From assembly GCA_020426345.1 (NCBI GenBank), contig JAGQQE010000006.1, positions 1 to 48,703 on the forward strand: a stretch of DNA of 48,703 bases, given 5' to 3'. The notes below the pieces were generated by a model, which had not been told where the DNA came from, did not search any database, and worked only from the letters and a program-made list of their open reading frames with translations. Positions within the stretch are counted from its first letter, which is position 1, and every line of letters begins with the position of its first letter. This document shows, piece after piece, positions 26,901 through 34,610 of this stretch. The DNA comes from Planctomycetaceae bacterium (lineage in GTDB: Bacteria; Planctomycetota; Planctomycetia; Planctomycetales; Planctomycetaceae). A program made the translations under genes and the position numbers.

Positions 26901-28793
26901 ATGCCCACCAGCAGTTCCGAGTCTTCAGAAGGAACAGCCGCTCGTCCAGCTCGCAAGCGTACGACAGCGCGAAAGAAAACAGCAACTGCCTCAACCCGCA
27001 CAACGCGTACGCGTAAGGTTGCCGACGATGTTGAAGTGGAAGAAGTCGTCTCTCGCAAACTGAACGATTCTGCCGACGATTTTGGCGATGGGGTCGACAG
27101 CGAGGAGGCTCCCGTTCGCAAGCCTCGGAAGGCCGTCCGCAAGTCGACCCGGAAACGCACCGTGGAAGCGGAGCCCGATACGAATGTGGATGTGAAGTCG
27201 GATTCAGACGAAGCCCCGTCCGAGGGTGTTCGAAGGCGATCAATAGGCCGGAAGCCGAAGTCGGATTCTGTTTCTGGTGGTGCTGATGATGCACCGGAAG
27301 CCGAGTCGAAGTCAGCACCACGGCAAATGGCGTTCTTCAGTACGGATGAAATTGATTTTGGGGATTCGGATGGAGACCGCCCGCCTGCAGCATCCGGTGA
27401 AGATGCCGGTGAAGACGGAGATCGCCGTCCCCGCCGCCGCCGTCGTCGTCGCCGTCGCGGCCCGGATCGTGCTGACAGACCCGTCGGAGATAACGGGCAG
27501 GCGCCGCGAGGTGGTGCGAGCATCCGCCAGGATCCACCCGGCCAGCGAGGGCGTGGTGGGCGTCGACGCGGCGGGCGAAATGATGAACGGCCTCGCCGTG
27601 GTCCTGACAACCGTCCCGGTCGATCCGGCGTGGGGGGCCCCGGGATGCGACGTTCGCGACCAGTTCAGGCGTCGACTGAGGTGATCGAGGGCACGTTTGA
27701 AGGTGTGCTTGAACTTCATCCCAAGGGATACGGTTTTCTACGTGACCCGAAGAAAAACTATGCCGCTGAAGATTCGAACCCGTTCGTTTCCAGTTCAGTT
27801 GTCGAAAAATATCAGCTTCGTGAAGGTGTTCTGGTTAAGGGGGAAGTCGGGCAGGGAAGCCGAAATCAGGGGCCTCGACTGAAGGATGTGGAGACCATTG
27901 ATGGTTTCACCCCGGAAGAGTTCGTCAACGTGAAACACTTTGATGAACTGACTCCAATTAATCCCTTCGAACAAATCAGGCTAGAGACTGGTCCGCGTCC
28001 GATCACCATGCGGGTTATGGACCTGCTGTGCCCAATTGGTAAGGGGCAGCGTGCCTTGCTCGTGGCTCCGCCGCGGACGGGCAAAACGATGTTGCTTCAG
28101 GATATTGCCAACTCCGTAAGCGAGAATCATCCTGAGATTCATCTGATGGTCCTGCTGATCGACGAGCGTCCGGAAGAAGTAACGGAAATGCGGCGTTATG
28201 TGAACGGCGAAGTTATCTCTTCGTCACTCGATAATGACGTCGAAAGTCACATTCGGATCAGTCAGTTGATCATTGAACGTGGTAAGCGATTAGCAGAAGA
28301 GGGGAAGGATGTCTTCATTCTGCTGGACAGTATTACTCGACTTGCTCGAGCATTCAACAAGTGGAGCAACACCGGACGGACACAGACCGGGGGTCTGGAT
28401 ATTCGGGCTCTCGATATTCCCAAGAAACTATTCGGCACAGCTCGTCGGTTTGACGAGGGCGGATCGCTGACTGTTTGCGGTACGGCTCTGATTGATACCG
28501 GTAGTCGAATGGATGAAGCAATCTTTCAGGAATTCAAAGGCACCGGCAATATGGAGATGGTGCTCAGCCGCGACCTTGCAGACCGTCGAATCTGGCCAGC
28601 GATCGACATTGGCCGTTCCGGCACTCGTCGTGAAGAGAAAATCCTCTCTCCTGAGGTTCTTGACGGAACAACCATGCTGCGTCGCAGTTTGATCAGCCTG
28701 AGCCCCGTTGAAGCAATGGAACAGCTCATCAAGACGATGGAACGGTTTCCAACGAACGCCGAATTCCTTCAGAAGATTCGAGCGATCCTGTAA
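26901..28793 (+). CDS. rho: transcription termination factor Rho with long basic N-terminal extension
   Basis: Predicted 630-aa Rho, a hexameric RNA-dependent ATPase that terminates transcription; E. coli Rho has 419 residues. Residues 1-260 are a low-complexity extension: Lys/Arg/Thr-rich start, acidic middle, then an Arg-Gly-rich part including RRPRRRRRRRRRG near residue 178. About 261-335 is the cold-shock-type RNA-binding domain (GVLELHPKGYGFLRD). Walker A is APPRTGKT (about 389-396), Walker B lies in LMVLLIDERPEE, and IDTGSRMDEAIFQEFKGTGN and DIGRSGTRREE carry the ring-interface and arginine-finger regions. Extended Rho proteins occur in several phyla, where the insert affects RNA binding or condensation. 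A perfect palindromic terminator follows. Confidence 0.97.
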   Translation: MPTSSSESSEGTAARPARKRTTARKKTATASTRTTRTRKVADDVEVEEVVSRKLNDSADDFGDGVDSEEAPVRKPRKAVRKSTRKRTVEAEPDTNVDVKSDSDEAPSEGVRRRSIGRKPKSDSVSGGADDAPEAESKSAPRQMAFFSTDEIDFGDSDGDRPPAASGEDAGEDGDRRPRRRRRRRRRGPDRADRPVGDNGQAPRGGASIRQDPPGQRGRGGRRRGGRNDERPRRGPDNRPGRSGVGGPGMRRSRPVQASTEVIEGTFEGVLELHPKGYGFLRDPKKNYAAEDSNPFVSSSVVEKYQLREGVLVKGEVGQGSRNQGPRLKDVETIDGFTPEEFVNVKHFDELTPINPFEQIRLETGPRPITMRVMDLLCPIGKGQRALLVAPPRTGKTMLLQDIANSVSENHPEIHLMVLLIDERPEEVTEMRRYVNGEVISSSLDNDVESHIRISQLIIERGKRLAEEGKDVFILLDSITRLARAFNKWSNTGRTQTGGLDIRALDIPKKLFGTARRFDEGGSLTVCGTALIDTGSRMDEAIFQEFKGTGNMEMVLSRDLADRRIWPAIDIGRSGTRREEKILSPEVLDGTTMLRRSLISLSPVEAMEQLIKTMERFPTNAEFLQKIRAIL

Positions 28794-28826
28794 GCGAACC
28801 CACTGACGATTCCAATTCAAAACAGC

Positions 28827-28858
28827 AAGGCCGTTTGTTGGCGCCAACAAACGGCCTT
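28827..28858. terminator. perfect palindromic terminator shared by rho and tgt
   Basis: A 32-base perfect palindrome (left arm AAGGCCGTTTGTTGGC, 28827-28842; right arm its exact complement) lies between the convergent genes rho and tgt. Each side is flanked by T- or A-rich sequence: TCTTTGTCTTCGTCTTT on the rho-sense side and a run of A residues before it for the tgt sense. It can act in both directions. Confidence 0.85.
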
Positions 28859-28898
28859 CGTCTTTGTCTTCGTCTTTGAATGCGGGGAGGGAGTTGAG

Positions 28899-30056
28899 CT
28901 ACCGCTTTGCCGCAGACGCTGAGGGCAGGTACCTCCGCAGGAAAGATTCCGCCCATTCATCGAAGCGATCTTCTTCAATCGCCAACCGCATCGCCCGCAT
29001 CAGATCCTGGTAGAAATGCAGGTTGTGCAGGGTGGCGAGGGTGCCGTACAGAGGTTCATCAGCGAACAAAAGGTGGCGCAGGTACGCTCGACTGTAGCTG
29101 CCGGAACACGCGAGGCATTCGCATGATGTATCGATCGGGTAGCGGTCTTTGCGGTATTTCTTGTCCTGAAGCCGCATTTTGCCATCCCACGTGAACACTG
29201 TACCTTCACGAGCGTATCGAGTCGGAATGATGCAGTCATGGATGTCCATCCCCGCACCGACCGATGCGACGAGGTCCTCAGGCAATCCAACTCCCATCAA
29301 ATAACGCACCTGATTTGATGGCATCAATGGTGCGGTATGTTTGACGACGCGAACCATCGCCTCATGTCCTTCACCCACTGAGACTCCGCCAATTGCGTAG
29401 CCGGGCAGATCAAGGGATGTGACCTGCCTTGCAGCCTTGGTACGCAAGTCCAGTTCCATTCCTCCCTGGATGATTCCAAAAAGGTGCTGGTGCGGTTGAA
29501 GTGGGCATTGATTGCAGCGTTTCAGCCATCTCAGCGTTCGATCCATTGCCTGAGACATGTAATTGCGTGGCGCCTTATGATCAACGCACTCGTCAAACGC
29601 CATCACGATATCTGCCCCAAGTCGACGCTGGATGTCCATCGCGCTTTCGGGCGAAAGAGTCATTCGTTCGCTGTCGCCTTTCCGGCTGGTCCGGAAGCTG
29701 AAGGTCACTCCTTCCTCCGTGATTTCACGCTCGGGCAGACTGAAGACCTGAAACCCCCCGGAGTCTGTGAGTATTGTTTGATTCCAACGCATCATATCGT
29801 GCAGGCCGCCGAGACGTTCGACGATCTGAGTCCGATCAAGGATCCCCAGGTGGTAGGTATTGGCCAGTACGACCTGCGCGCCAGTCGCGGCGACTTGATC
29901 CGGAAGGCAGCACTTCACCGTTGCCTGTGTACCAACTGGCATGAATGCCGGTGTGTCCACAACGCCGTGTGCGGTCACAAAACGTCCTCGCCGCGCGCGA
30001 TTGCTGGTTGCGAGTAGTTCGAAATGAAGGCCTCCGCCGGGAGTCCACTCGGCCAT
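28899..30056 (-). CDS. tgt: queuine tRNA-ribosyltransferase (TGT)
   Basis: Predicted 385-aa enzyme that exchanges guanine-34 for preQ1 in GUN-anticodon tRNAs. The ATG at 30056 gives the usual start (MAEWTPGGGLHFELLA); the frame extends to 30140 but the extra residues are untypical. Motifs: PVGTQATVKC, LTDSGGFQVFSL (substrate Asp), MAFDECVDH, GIIQGG, AIGGVSVGE, YLMGVGLPEDL, the nucleophile Asp in DIHDCIIPTR, the zinc ligands CECLAC plus a downstream His, and NLHFYQDLM. The segment that normally reads SHIDGS-x-H before LSPE is replaced by RTSRKGDSERMT, a local divergence. It is convergent with rho and divergent from purA. No queuosine-synthesis genes are visible nearby. Confidence 0.96.
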   Translation of the reverse strand: MAEWTPGGGLHFELLATSNRARRGRFVTAHGVVDTPAFMPVGTQATVKCCLPDQVAATGAQVVLANTYHLGILDRTQIVERLGGLHDMMRWNQTILTDSGGFQVFSLPEREITEEGVTFSFRTSRKGDSERMTLSPESAMDIQRRLGADIVMAFDECVDHKAPRNYMSQAMDRTLRWLKRCNQCPLQPHQHLFGIIQGGMELDLRTKAARQVTSLDLPGYAIGGVSVGEGHEAMVRVVKHTAPLMPSNQVRYLMGVGLPEDLVASVGAGMDIHDCIIPTRYAREGTVFTWDGKMRLQDKKYRKDRYPIDTSCECLACSGSYSRAYLRHLLFADEPLYGTLATLHNLHFYQDLMRAMRLAIEEDRFDEWAESFLRRYLPSASAAKR

Positions 30057-30297
30057 AAGAGATTCCAGTGTTTGTGATTCTCGGTCAGACGGCAATGTTT
30101 CGCGTAACGTACAGACGCAGTCTGGCTGTGCAAACGACATTCGCGTCGTTTTGCTTTCTGAGAGTTGTCTGGTCTGGGTTTCTGCAGAATTCGGTGCGGG
30201 ATCGGCGAATTGGTTGCGCGGCGAGCCGTTGTTTCAAAAGGAATGCATTGATCTCAGGAAATCCGGGCTGTTGGCTTCGGATTTCAGTCATTGAGGG

Positions 30298-30303
30298 TAC
30301 AAT
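30298..30303 (+). promoter_or_regulatory. candidate -10 element of purA
   Basis: TACAAT matches the sigma70 -10 consensus at 5 of 6 positions. No good -35 lies at 17 bases; TTCGGA at 16 bases is weak. The predicted start of transcription falls about 10 bases before the leader hairpin and about 100 bases before the purA start codon. Confidence 0.4.
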
Positions 30304-30321
30304 CGCTTCGCAACACACGTT

Positions 30322-30358
30322 CCGGACTTCGGTGATTGCCGATGTCCGGTTTCTTTTT
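30322..30358 (+). terminator. terminator-like hairpin in the purA leader, possible attenuator
   Basis: CCGGAC-T-TCGG (30322-30332) pairs with CCGA-T-GTCCGG (30339-30349): a 10-bp stem with one T-T mismatch and a 6-base loop, followed at once by TTTCTTTTT. It faces purA, and the gene upstream (tgt) runs the other way, so it cannot be the terminator of an annotated upstream gene on this strand. Confidence 0.6.
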
Positions 30359-30411
30359 GTGTGGATTGTTGAACCCTGCCTACAAACGTTCAGTATTTGC
30401 GAGTCGAAATA

Positions 30412-31713
30412 GTGCCGGCAACATCAGTAATTGGTCTGCAGTGGGGCGATGAAGCCAAAGGAAAAGTTGTTGACCTGCTGACCGAAAAGCACGATATCGT
30501 TGTGCGTTATCAGGGTGGCAATAATGCAGGGCACACTGTCAAGTTTGACGGGAAGACCTACAAGCTGAGCCTCCTTCCGACAGGAATTCTGCAGGGGCAT
30601 GTTAAATCCGTGATCGCTCCGGGCGTTGTCGTCAATCCTATGGCAGTGCTGAAGGAACTTGACGGTCTGATGGCCGGGGGACAGGACGCTTCCGATCGTC
30701 TGATGATTAGTGATCGAGCCCATGTGATTTGCCCCTGGCATCTGCTGGAGGAGGCCGCCCTGGAAAAAACTCGTGGCGGCTCCGCAATTGGAACGACGAT
30801 GCGTGGCATCGGGACATGCTACCGGGAGAAAGTTGGTCGATTTCACGCCATTCGCGTTGGTGATCTGGTCGACCCGGACACATTTGCTGCCCGGGTTCGG
30901 GAGATTGTTCCAATCAAACAGATGTTGTTGAATGCTTTCGATCCGGATGGTGAGAAGCTGAACGCGGACGAAATCATTGCTGAGTATTCCGCCGCGGCCG
31001 ATCGTATCCGGCCCATGGTGGCAGACACGACGGCCTACTTGCTGGACGCTCTGGAATCCGGAAAGCGAATTCTGTTCGAGGGGGCACAGGGGAGTCTGCT
31101 GGATGTGGATCACGGGACTTTCCCTTATGTCACATCTTCAAACAGTTCCGGGTGTGGAATTCATAGTGGGAGTGGTGTACCGGAGCGAGCGATTCAAAAA
31201 ATGATTGGTGTTGTAAAAGCCTACACCACTCGAGTCGGAGGCGGTCCGTTTCCAACGGAGCTTGAGAATGAAATCGGCGATCGCATTCGTAAGGCGGGCA
31301 ACGAATATGGAACTGTGACGGGTCGTCCTCGTCGTTGCGGATGGCTGGACGCCGTCGCGACCAGGTACAGCGCTCGAATCAGCGGAGTCGACAGCATCGC
31401 AATTGCCTTGCTGGATGTACTGAGCGGCTTTGATGAATTGTACATCTGCGAAGCCTACGATATCCGCGGAAACATCACACGGGATCTTCCTTCCCGATGT
31501 GAGGACCTCGCTGCGGCCAGGCCCGTACTGCGCCGCATTGATGGATGGAAGGAAGACATCACAGGCGTGACCCGATTCGAGGATCTGCCTGTCGCTGCCC
31601 GGAACTACGTGCACGCTGTCTCTGAACTTGTTGGTCGGCCCGTTGAACTGGTGTCTGTCGGCCCGGATCGGGTACAGACCATTCTCCTGACGAGGGACGC
31701 CCTGGCAGTATGA
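30412..31713 (+). CDS. purA: adenylosuccinate synthase (PurA)
   Basis: Predicted 433-aa enzyme joining IMP and aspartate with GTP to form adenylosuccinate, the first committed step to AMP. The GTG at 30412 is preferred over an in-frame TTG at 30397 because it gives the standard short N-terminus; neither has a strong ribosome-binding site. Motifs: [17 protein letters not shown] with catalytic Asp13, GGNNAGHTV with the catalytic His, [65 protein letters not shown]. The glycine usual in WGDEGKGK is Ala15 here. A terminator-like hairpin lies in its leader. Confidence 0.97.
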   Translation: MPATSVIGLQWGDEAKGKVVDLLTEKHDIVVRYQGGNNAGHTVKFDGKTYKLSLLPTGILQGHVKSVIAPGVVVNPMAVLKELDGLMAGGQDASDRLMISDRAHVICPWHLLEEAALEKTRGGSAIGTTMRGIGTCYREKVGRFHAIRVGDLVDPDTFAARVREIVPIKQMLLNAFDPDGEKLNADEIIAEYSAAADRIRPMVADTTAYLLDALESGKRILFEGAQGSLLDVDHGTFPYVTSSNSSGCGIHSGSGVPERAIQKMIGVVKAYTTRVGGGPFPTELENEIGDRIRKAGNEYGTVTGRPRRCGWLDAVATRYSARISGVDSIAIALLDVLSGFDELYICEAYDIRGNITRDLPSRCEDLAAARPVLRRIDGWKEDITGVTRFEDLPVAARNYVHAVSELVGRPVELVSVGPDRVQTILLTRDALAV

Positions 31714-31808
31714 TGTCGTTCCGTCGGTGCCTGTTGATTGCTTCGTAATCACTGGTTTCCTTGGTGTTCCCTGACGACCGCAATGCTGCCTCCCAAAGGT
31801 TGCTGTGT

Positions 31809-31860
31809 GTTACGGTGACGACTGCGTGGAAGCACTCAGCCATGATTGATTCACCGTAAC
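31809..31860. repeat. 10-bp perfect inverted repeat, 32-base spacer
   Basis: GTTACGGTGA (31809-31818) and TCACCGTAAC (31851-31860) are exact reverse complements about 95 bases after the purA stop codon. They could form a large stem-loop in RNA or a spaced protein-binding site. Confidence 0.6.
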
Positions 31861-31896
31861 GCGGGGAAATCATCACTGCTCAGTTTCTCTATGTAC

Positions 31897-31931
31897 ATGC
31901 GTGAAAACACGCAGAGAGGGTTTTCACGCAT
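31897..31931. repeat. 12-bp perfect inverted repeat, 11-base loop
   Basis: ATGCGTGAAAAC (31897-31908) and GTTTTCACGCAT (31920-31931) are exact reverse complements. No T-run follows, so it is not a classical terminator; it may be an RNA structure at the end of the purA transcript or a regulatory element. Confidence 0.65.
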
Positions 31932-32267
31932 CTCATGTGAGAACCACGCAATTTGGTATGTCTGCTCGTCTGTTGCAGGAGTGGTACCTGGAATCATCCA
32001 GGGGAACTGCCCTCAAGTTATCGATGTAATGGTTTTCCTCCGTCTCGTTGTGAACCAGGGTTACATTCCGGCCCGAATACACAGGTGTCTGTAAGCGAAC
32101 CAAACTCAGGCGGCAGGATCCGGCAGTGAGCTCATCACAAGCCCTGGGTGACCGGAACGTGACTCGAATCGTGGATCACTGATTCGCCTGCGGGCAGGTA
32201 CTCCCCTCAACCTCCTGGTGGTACCAATGCGAACCGCCTGTCATTCATTTGTGGAGACGAATAAGTT

Positions 32268-32723
32268 ATGATCCAGCCCAATTATTCATTTGCCCATGGT
32301 TCAGAGTACGCTCGCCCAGGTTATAACACTCCGCCTTCGCAACCAGTTGCCGGCGCAGATCACGGGGATGAAGCGGCGTTCCGGGCGTGGGTCACGCGTC
32401 GCGAAACCGCTCGTCAGCAGATTCGAAGACTGTCTCGTCGTGAGTTGCAGGTCGTGACACTTGTTGCTCATGGTTTGGCAAACAAGAGCATCGCCCAGGA
32501 ACTCGAAATCAGTGTCAAGACGATTGAAAAACACCGAGCAAATGCTGCTCGAAAGCTTGGAGTGAACAGTACTGCTGAACTTGTAAGACTCAGCGTCCTG
32601 GCTGACCAGGATTCCGTGATCATCAGAGATCGCGCGCCGATCGAGCATCCGGCCGCTCAGCCACAAATGTCGCATGAAGTCTCAAGGTCAACGATTGATC
32701 ACCCAGCGCGATTTATCCGCTGA
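32268..32723 (+). CDS. LuxR-type helix-turn-helix regulator without receiver domain
   Basis: Predicted 151-aa DNA-binding protein. Residues 53-112 are a LuxR/FixJ-type HTH: LSRRELQVVTLVAHGLANKSIAQ with the recognition helix in SVKTIEKHRANAARKLG and STAELVRLSVL. The first 50 residues are polar and contain no receiver or ligand-binding domain, and the 40 residues after the HTH are low in structure. It may need a partner protein or be controlled by its level. GTGGAGACG lies about 9 bases before the ATG. It precedes the PP2C and histidine-kinase genes on the same strand but is separated by a 325-base gap, so co-transcription is doubtful. Confidence 0.9.
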   Translation: MIQPNYSFAHGSEYARPGYNTPPSQPVAGADHGDEAAFRAWVTRRETARQQIRRLSRRELQVVTLVAHGLANKSIAQELEISVKTIEKHRANAARKLGVNSTAELVRLSVLADQDSVIIRDRAPIEHPAAQPQMSHEVSRSTIDHPARFIR

Positions 32724-32844
32724 GACGAATGCAGCGGCGGTGTGCGCAAGCCTGCCGATCCGCTGAAGGTGCCCCGATATTTGAAATGAAAGACGTTGCT
32801 TCGCCACATTTGGCGGGATAATGCGGCTGACCCCTTTCAGTCAA

Positions 32845-32872
32845 TTGATGTGGTCTGGGATCTGACTACACT
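32845..32872 (+). promoter_or_regulatory. candidate promoter before the PP2C gene
   Basis: TTGATG (32845-32850) and TACACT (32867-32872), each 4 of 6 matches, are separated by 16 bases and lie about 180 bases before the phosphatase start. A weak prediction on its own. Confidence 0.25.
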
Positions 32873-32923
32873 GCGAGTCATATTGTCTCTCAGGTCACGT
32901 TGAATTTCGGCTGGTGTTCGCAG

Positions 32924-32938
32924 GTTGGGATTCCCAAC
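32924..32938. promoter_or_regulatory. 15-base palindrome upstream of the PP2C gene, possible operator
   Basis: GTTGGGATTCCCAAC is symmetrical with 7-bp arms around one central base. It lies about 55 bases downstream of the candidate promoter and 110 bases before the start codon, where a dimeric regulator could act. Confidence 0.35.
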
Positions 32939-33048
32939 GTTAGTCAGACTGCCTGCGGGCTTTGCGATCCTGAGAAGAGATGCCCATAATTCGCTGTATC
33001 ACCAGTAAGAGCTGAGTGATCGAGAAGCATCTTCCGGATATCTGCACC

Positions 33049-34398
33049 ATGACCGATCAGCCGGTAGTCAAATACGCATCCAGAACGGATGTGGGTATGC
33101 GCCGAGCTGTGAATCAGGATTCGGTTGCGGTTCGCCTGTGCTCTGACCTGAAGGAATGGGCCGCTCAGGGGCACCTGTTTGTTGTGGCCGATGGCATGGG
33201 AGGGCACTCTGTCGGTGATCTCGCCAGCAGGATAACCACCGATACTTTGCCTGAAGCTTACTCAGGCCTGAAGACAGTGGACTTGATGGAACGGATGCGT
33301 TCCGCGGTGCTGGCTGCGAACCAGGCGGTTCATGATCGAGGCCAGCAGAATCCAGAGTATTCAGACATGGGCACCACCTGCAGTGCTCTGAGCCTCTCGC
33401 CAAGAGGCCTGATCATTGGTCACATTGGTGACAGCCGGATCTATCGCGTTCGCCACGGTTTGATTGAGCAGCTAACGTTTGATCACAGCCTTCAGTGGGA
33501 AATGATCAAAATAGGACGAGCGACATCTGCGACTGTCGATCTCTTTCACCCGCGAAACGTAATTACCCGTTGTGTTGGCCCGGATCCCAATGTCCAGGTT
33601 GATCTGGAAGGGCCGTTTTCCGTTCAGCAGGGTGACCGCTACGTCCTTTGCTCCGATGGACTGTCAAATCATGTCTCTGATCAGGAAATAGGTCAGATCG
33701 TTTCGTCACTTGACACGAACGATGCTTCCCGGCTGCTGGTGAATCTGGCAAACTGTCGTGGCGGATCTGATAATTCGACGGTCATTGTGATCTCTGTTGA
33801 AAATTATCCGGCAATCAGCGGTCCGACAGTCGATCGAACTATTGGATTCCAAGATTCGGATACTTTAGTGCCGATGTCGGTCCGACAGACCAGATCCTGG
33901 AAGACTCCGGTGTTCTTCGTTCTGGAGCTCTTCTGCCTGATTGCTGCCGTGGTTGTATACGTCGCCCAAAGGTCCTTTCTGGTTTCCGGACTTCTGATTG
34001 CGGCAATGAGTGTGCTGGAAGTTCTTCGTCGAATTCAGAGCAGGAGTGGGCTGCCACCCAGCTCGCATGAATCAGATTCTGAAGAAGGGTTCACGCTGGA
34101 GGCAGGTCTGGAACGTCGCGAAGGCGGGCCCGTCGAAATTGCAAACGCCAGTCCGTATCGATTTACAACCGCTGTCATTAATGATGTTCTGCTTGACCAG
34201 CTGTCTGAGATTCAGGGTGAACTTGTTCAGGCGGCGCGGGACAGTGGATGGAGCGTGGATTTCGACGAACTGACTCAATTGAGCCGCAGCTCTGTCGCCT
34301 CCCAGCAAGCCGGGAAGCTCGACAAGGCGCTGGAGTCCCGTGCTCGCTCCATTGATCTCCTGATGAATGAGCTTTACGCGCGGGCTCGCGCCAGCTGA
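33049..34398 (+). CDS. PP2C-type Ser/Thr protein phosphatase, membrane-anchored
   Basis: Predicted 449-aa phosphatase that would reverse Ser/Thr kinase phosphorylation. Residues about 8-250 hold the PP2C motifs: RTDVGMRRAVNQDS, VVADGMGGHSVGDLAS with metal-binding Asp48, GTTCSAL, HIGDSRIYRVR, QLTFDHSL, LCSDGLSNHVSD and GGSDNSTVIVI. Two hydrophobic helices at about 285-330 (LELFCLIAAVVVYVA and SGLLIAAMSVLEVL) anchor it, followed by a soluble tail of about 110 residues of unknown fold. Start uncertain between the ATG at 33049 and a GTG at 33016. The domain order (phosphatase, membrane helices, extra tail) suggests localisation near membrane kinases; candidate partners are the kinases at 40678 and 47571. 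Confidence 0.92.
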   Translation: MTDQPVVKYASRTDVGMRRAVNQDSVAVRLCSDLKEWAAQGHLFVVADGMGGHSVGDLASRITTDTLPEAYSGLKTVDLMERMRSAVLAANQAVHDRGQQNPEYSDMGTTCSALSLSPRGLIIGHIGDSRIYRVRHGLIEQLTFDHSLQWEMIKIGRATSATVDLFHPRNVITRCVGPDPNVQVDLEGPFSVQQGDRYVLCSDGLSNHVSDQEIGQIVSSLDTNDASRLLVNLANCRGGSDNSTVIVISVENYPAISGPTVDRTIGFQDSDTLVPMSVRQTRSWKTPVFFVLELFCLIAAVVVYVAQRSFLVSGLLIAAMSVLEVLRRIQSRSGLPPSSHESDSEEGFTLEAGLERREGGPVEIANASPYRFTTAVINDVLLDQLSEIQGELVQAARDSGWSVDFDELTQLSRSSVASQQAGKLDKALESRARSIDLLMNELYARARAS

Positions 34399-34610
34399 AT
34401 ACGCGTCATTTCACCGTATGAAGCCGTCGTTGCCAGACACGTATTTTTCACAATCCTGGTTGTCGACTGCCCAATGGCAGATCCTGCCGGTTTCCGTCTT
34501 CACGGAGAATTGTTCCTCCGATAGACTACGGTGGCTGGCATCAGAGCAAGGAGACTCGGCTGCTGGCGTCCCGTCCGGGATTGGTGTTTCGTGTCGGCAG
34601 GGAGGTCCGC

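Larger units (their letters stand above)
31714..32267. other. 554-base gap between purA and the LuxR-type gene, rich in inverted repeats
   Basis: No gene is supported; a short open frame at 31846-32094 has no recognisable features and overlaps the hairpins. The gap contains two perfect inverted repeats described separately, a CCTGG/CCAGG repeat near 31987-32001 and CGAATC/GATTCG (32165-32186) about 80 bases before the LuxR-type gene. Confidence 0.5.

Noticed and set aside
26888-27610. 240-residue Arg/Ser/Pro-rich open frame on the minus strand, opposite the start of rho
   Set aside because: It is antisense to the low-complexity rho extension and its composition mirrors that region; no domain is visible.
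30424-31113. 229-residue open frame on the minus strand inside purA
   Set aside because: PurA motifs run through the whole region on the plus strand.
31846-32094. 82-residue plus-strand frame after purA
   Set aside because: It runs through the perfect inverted repeats and has no recognisable features.
32732-32765. CAGCGG/CCGCTG hairpin after the LuxR-type gene as a terminator
   Set aside because: No T-run follows and the stem has a bulge; it may be chance in a GC-rich stretch.
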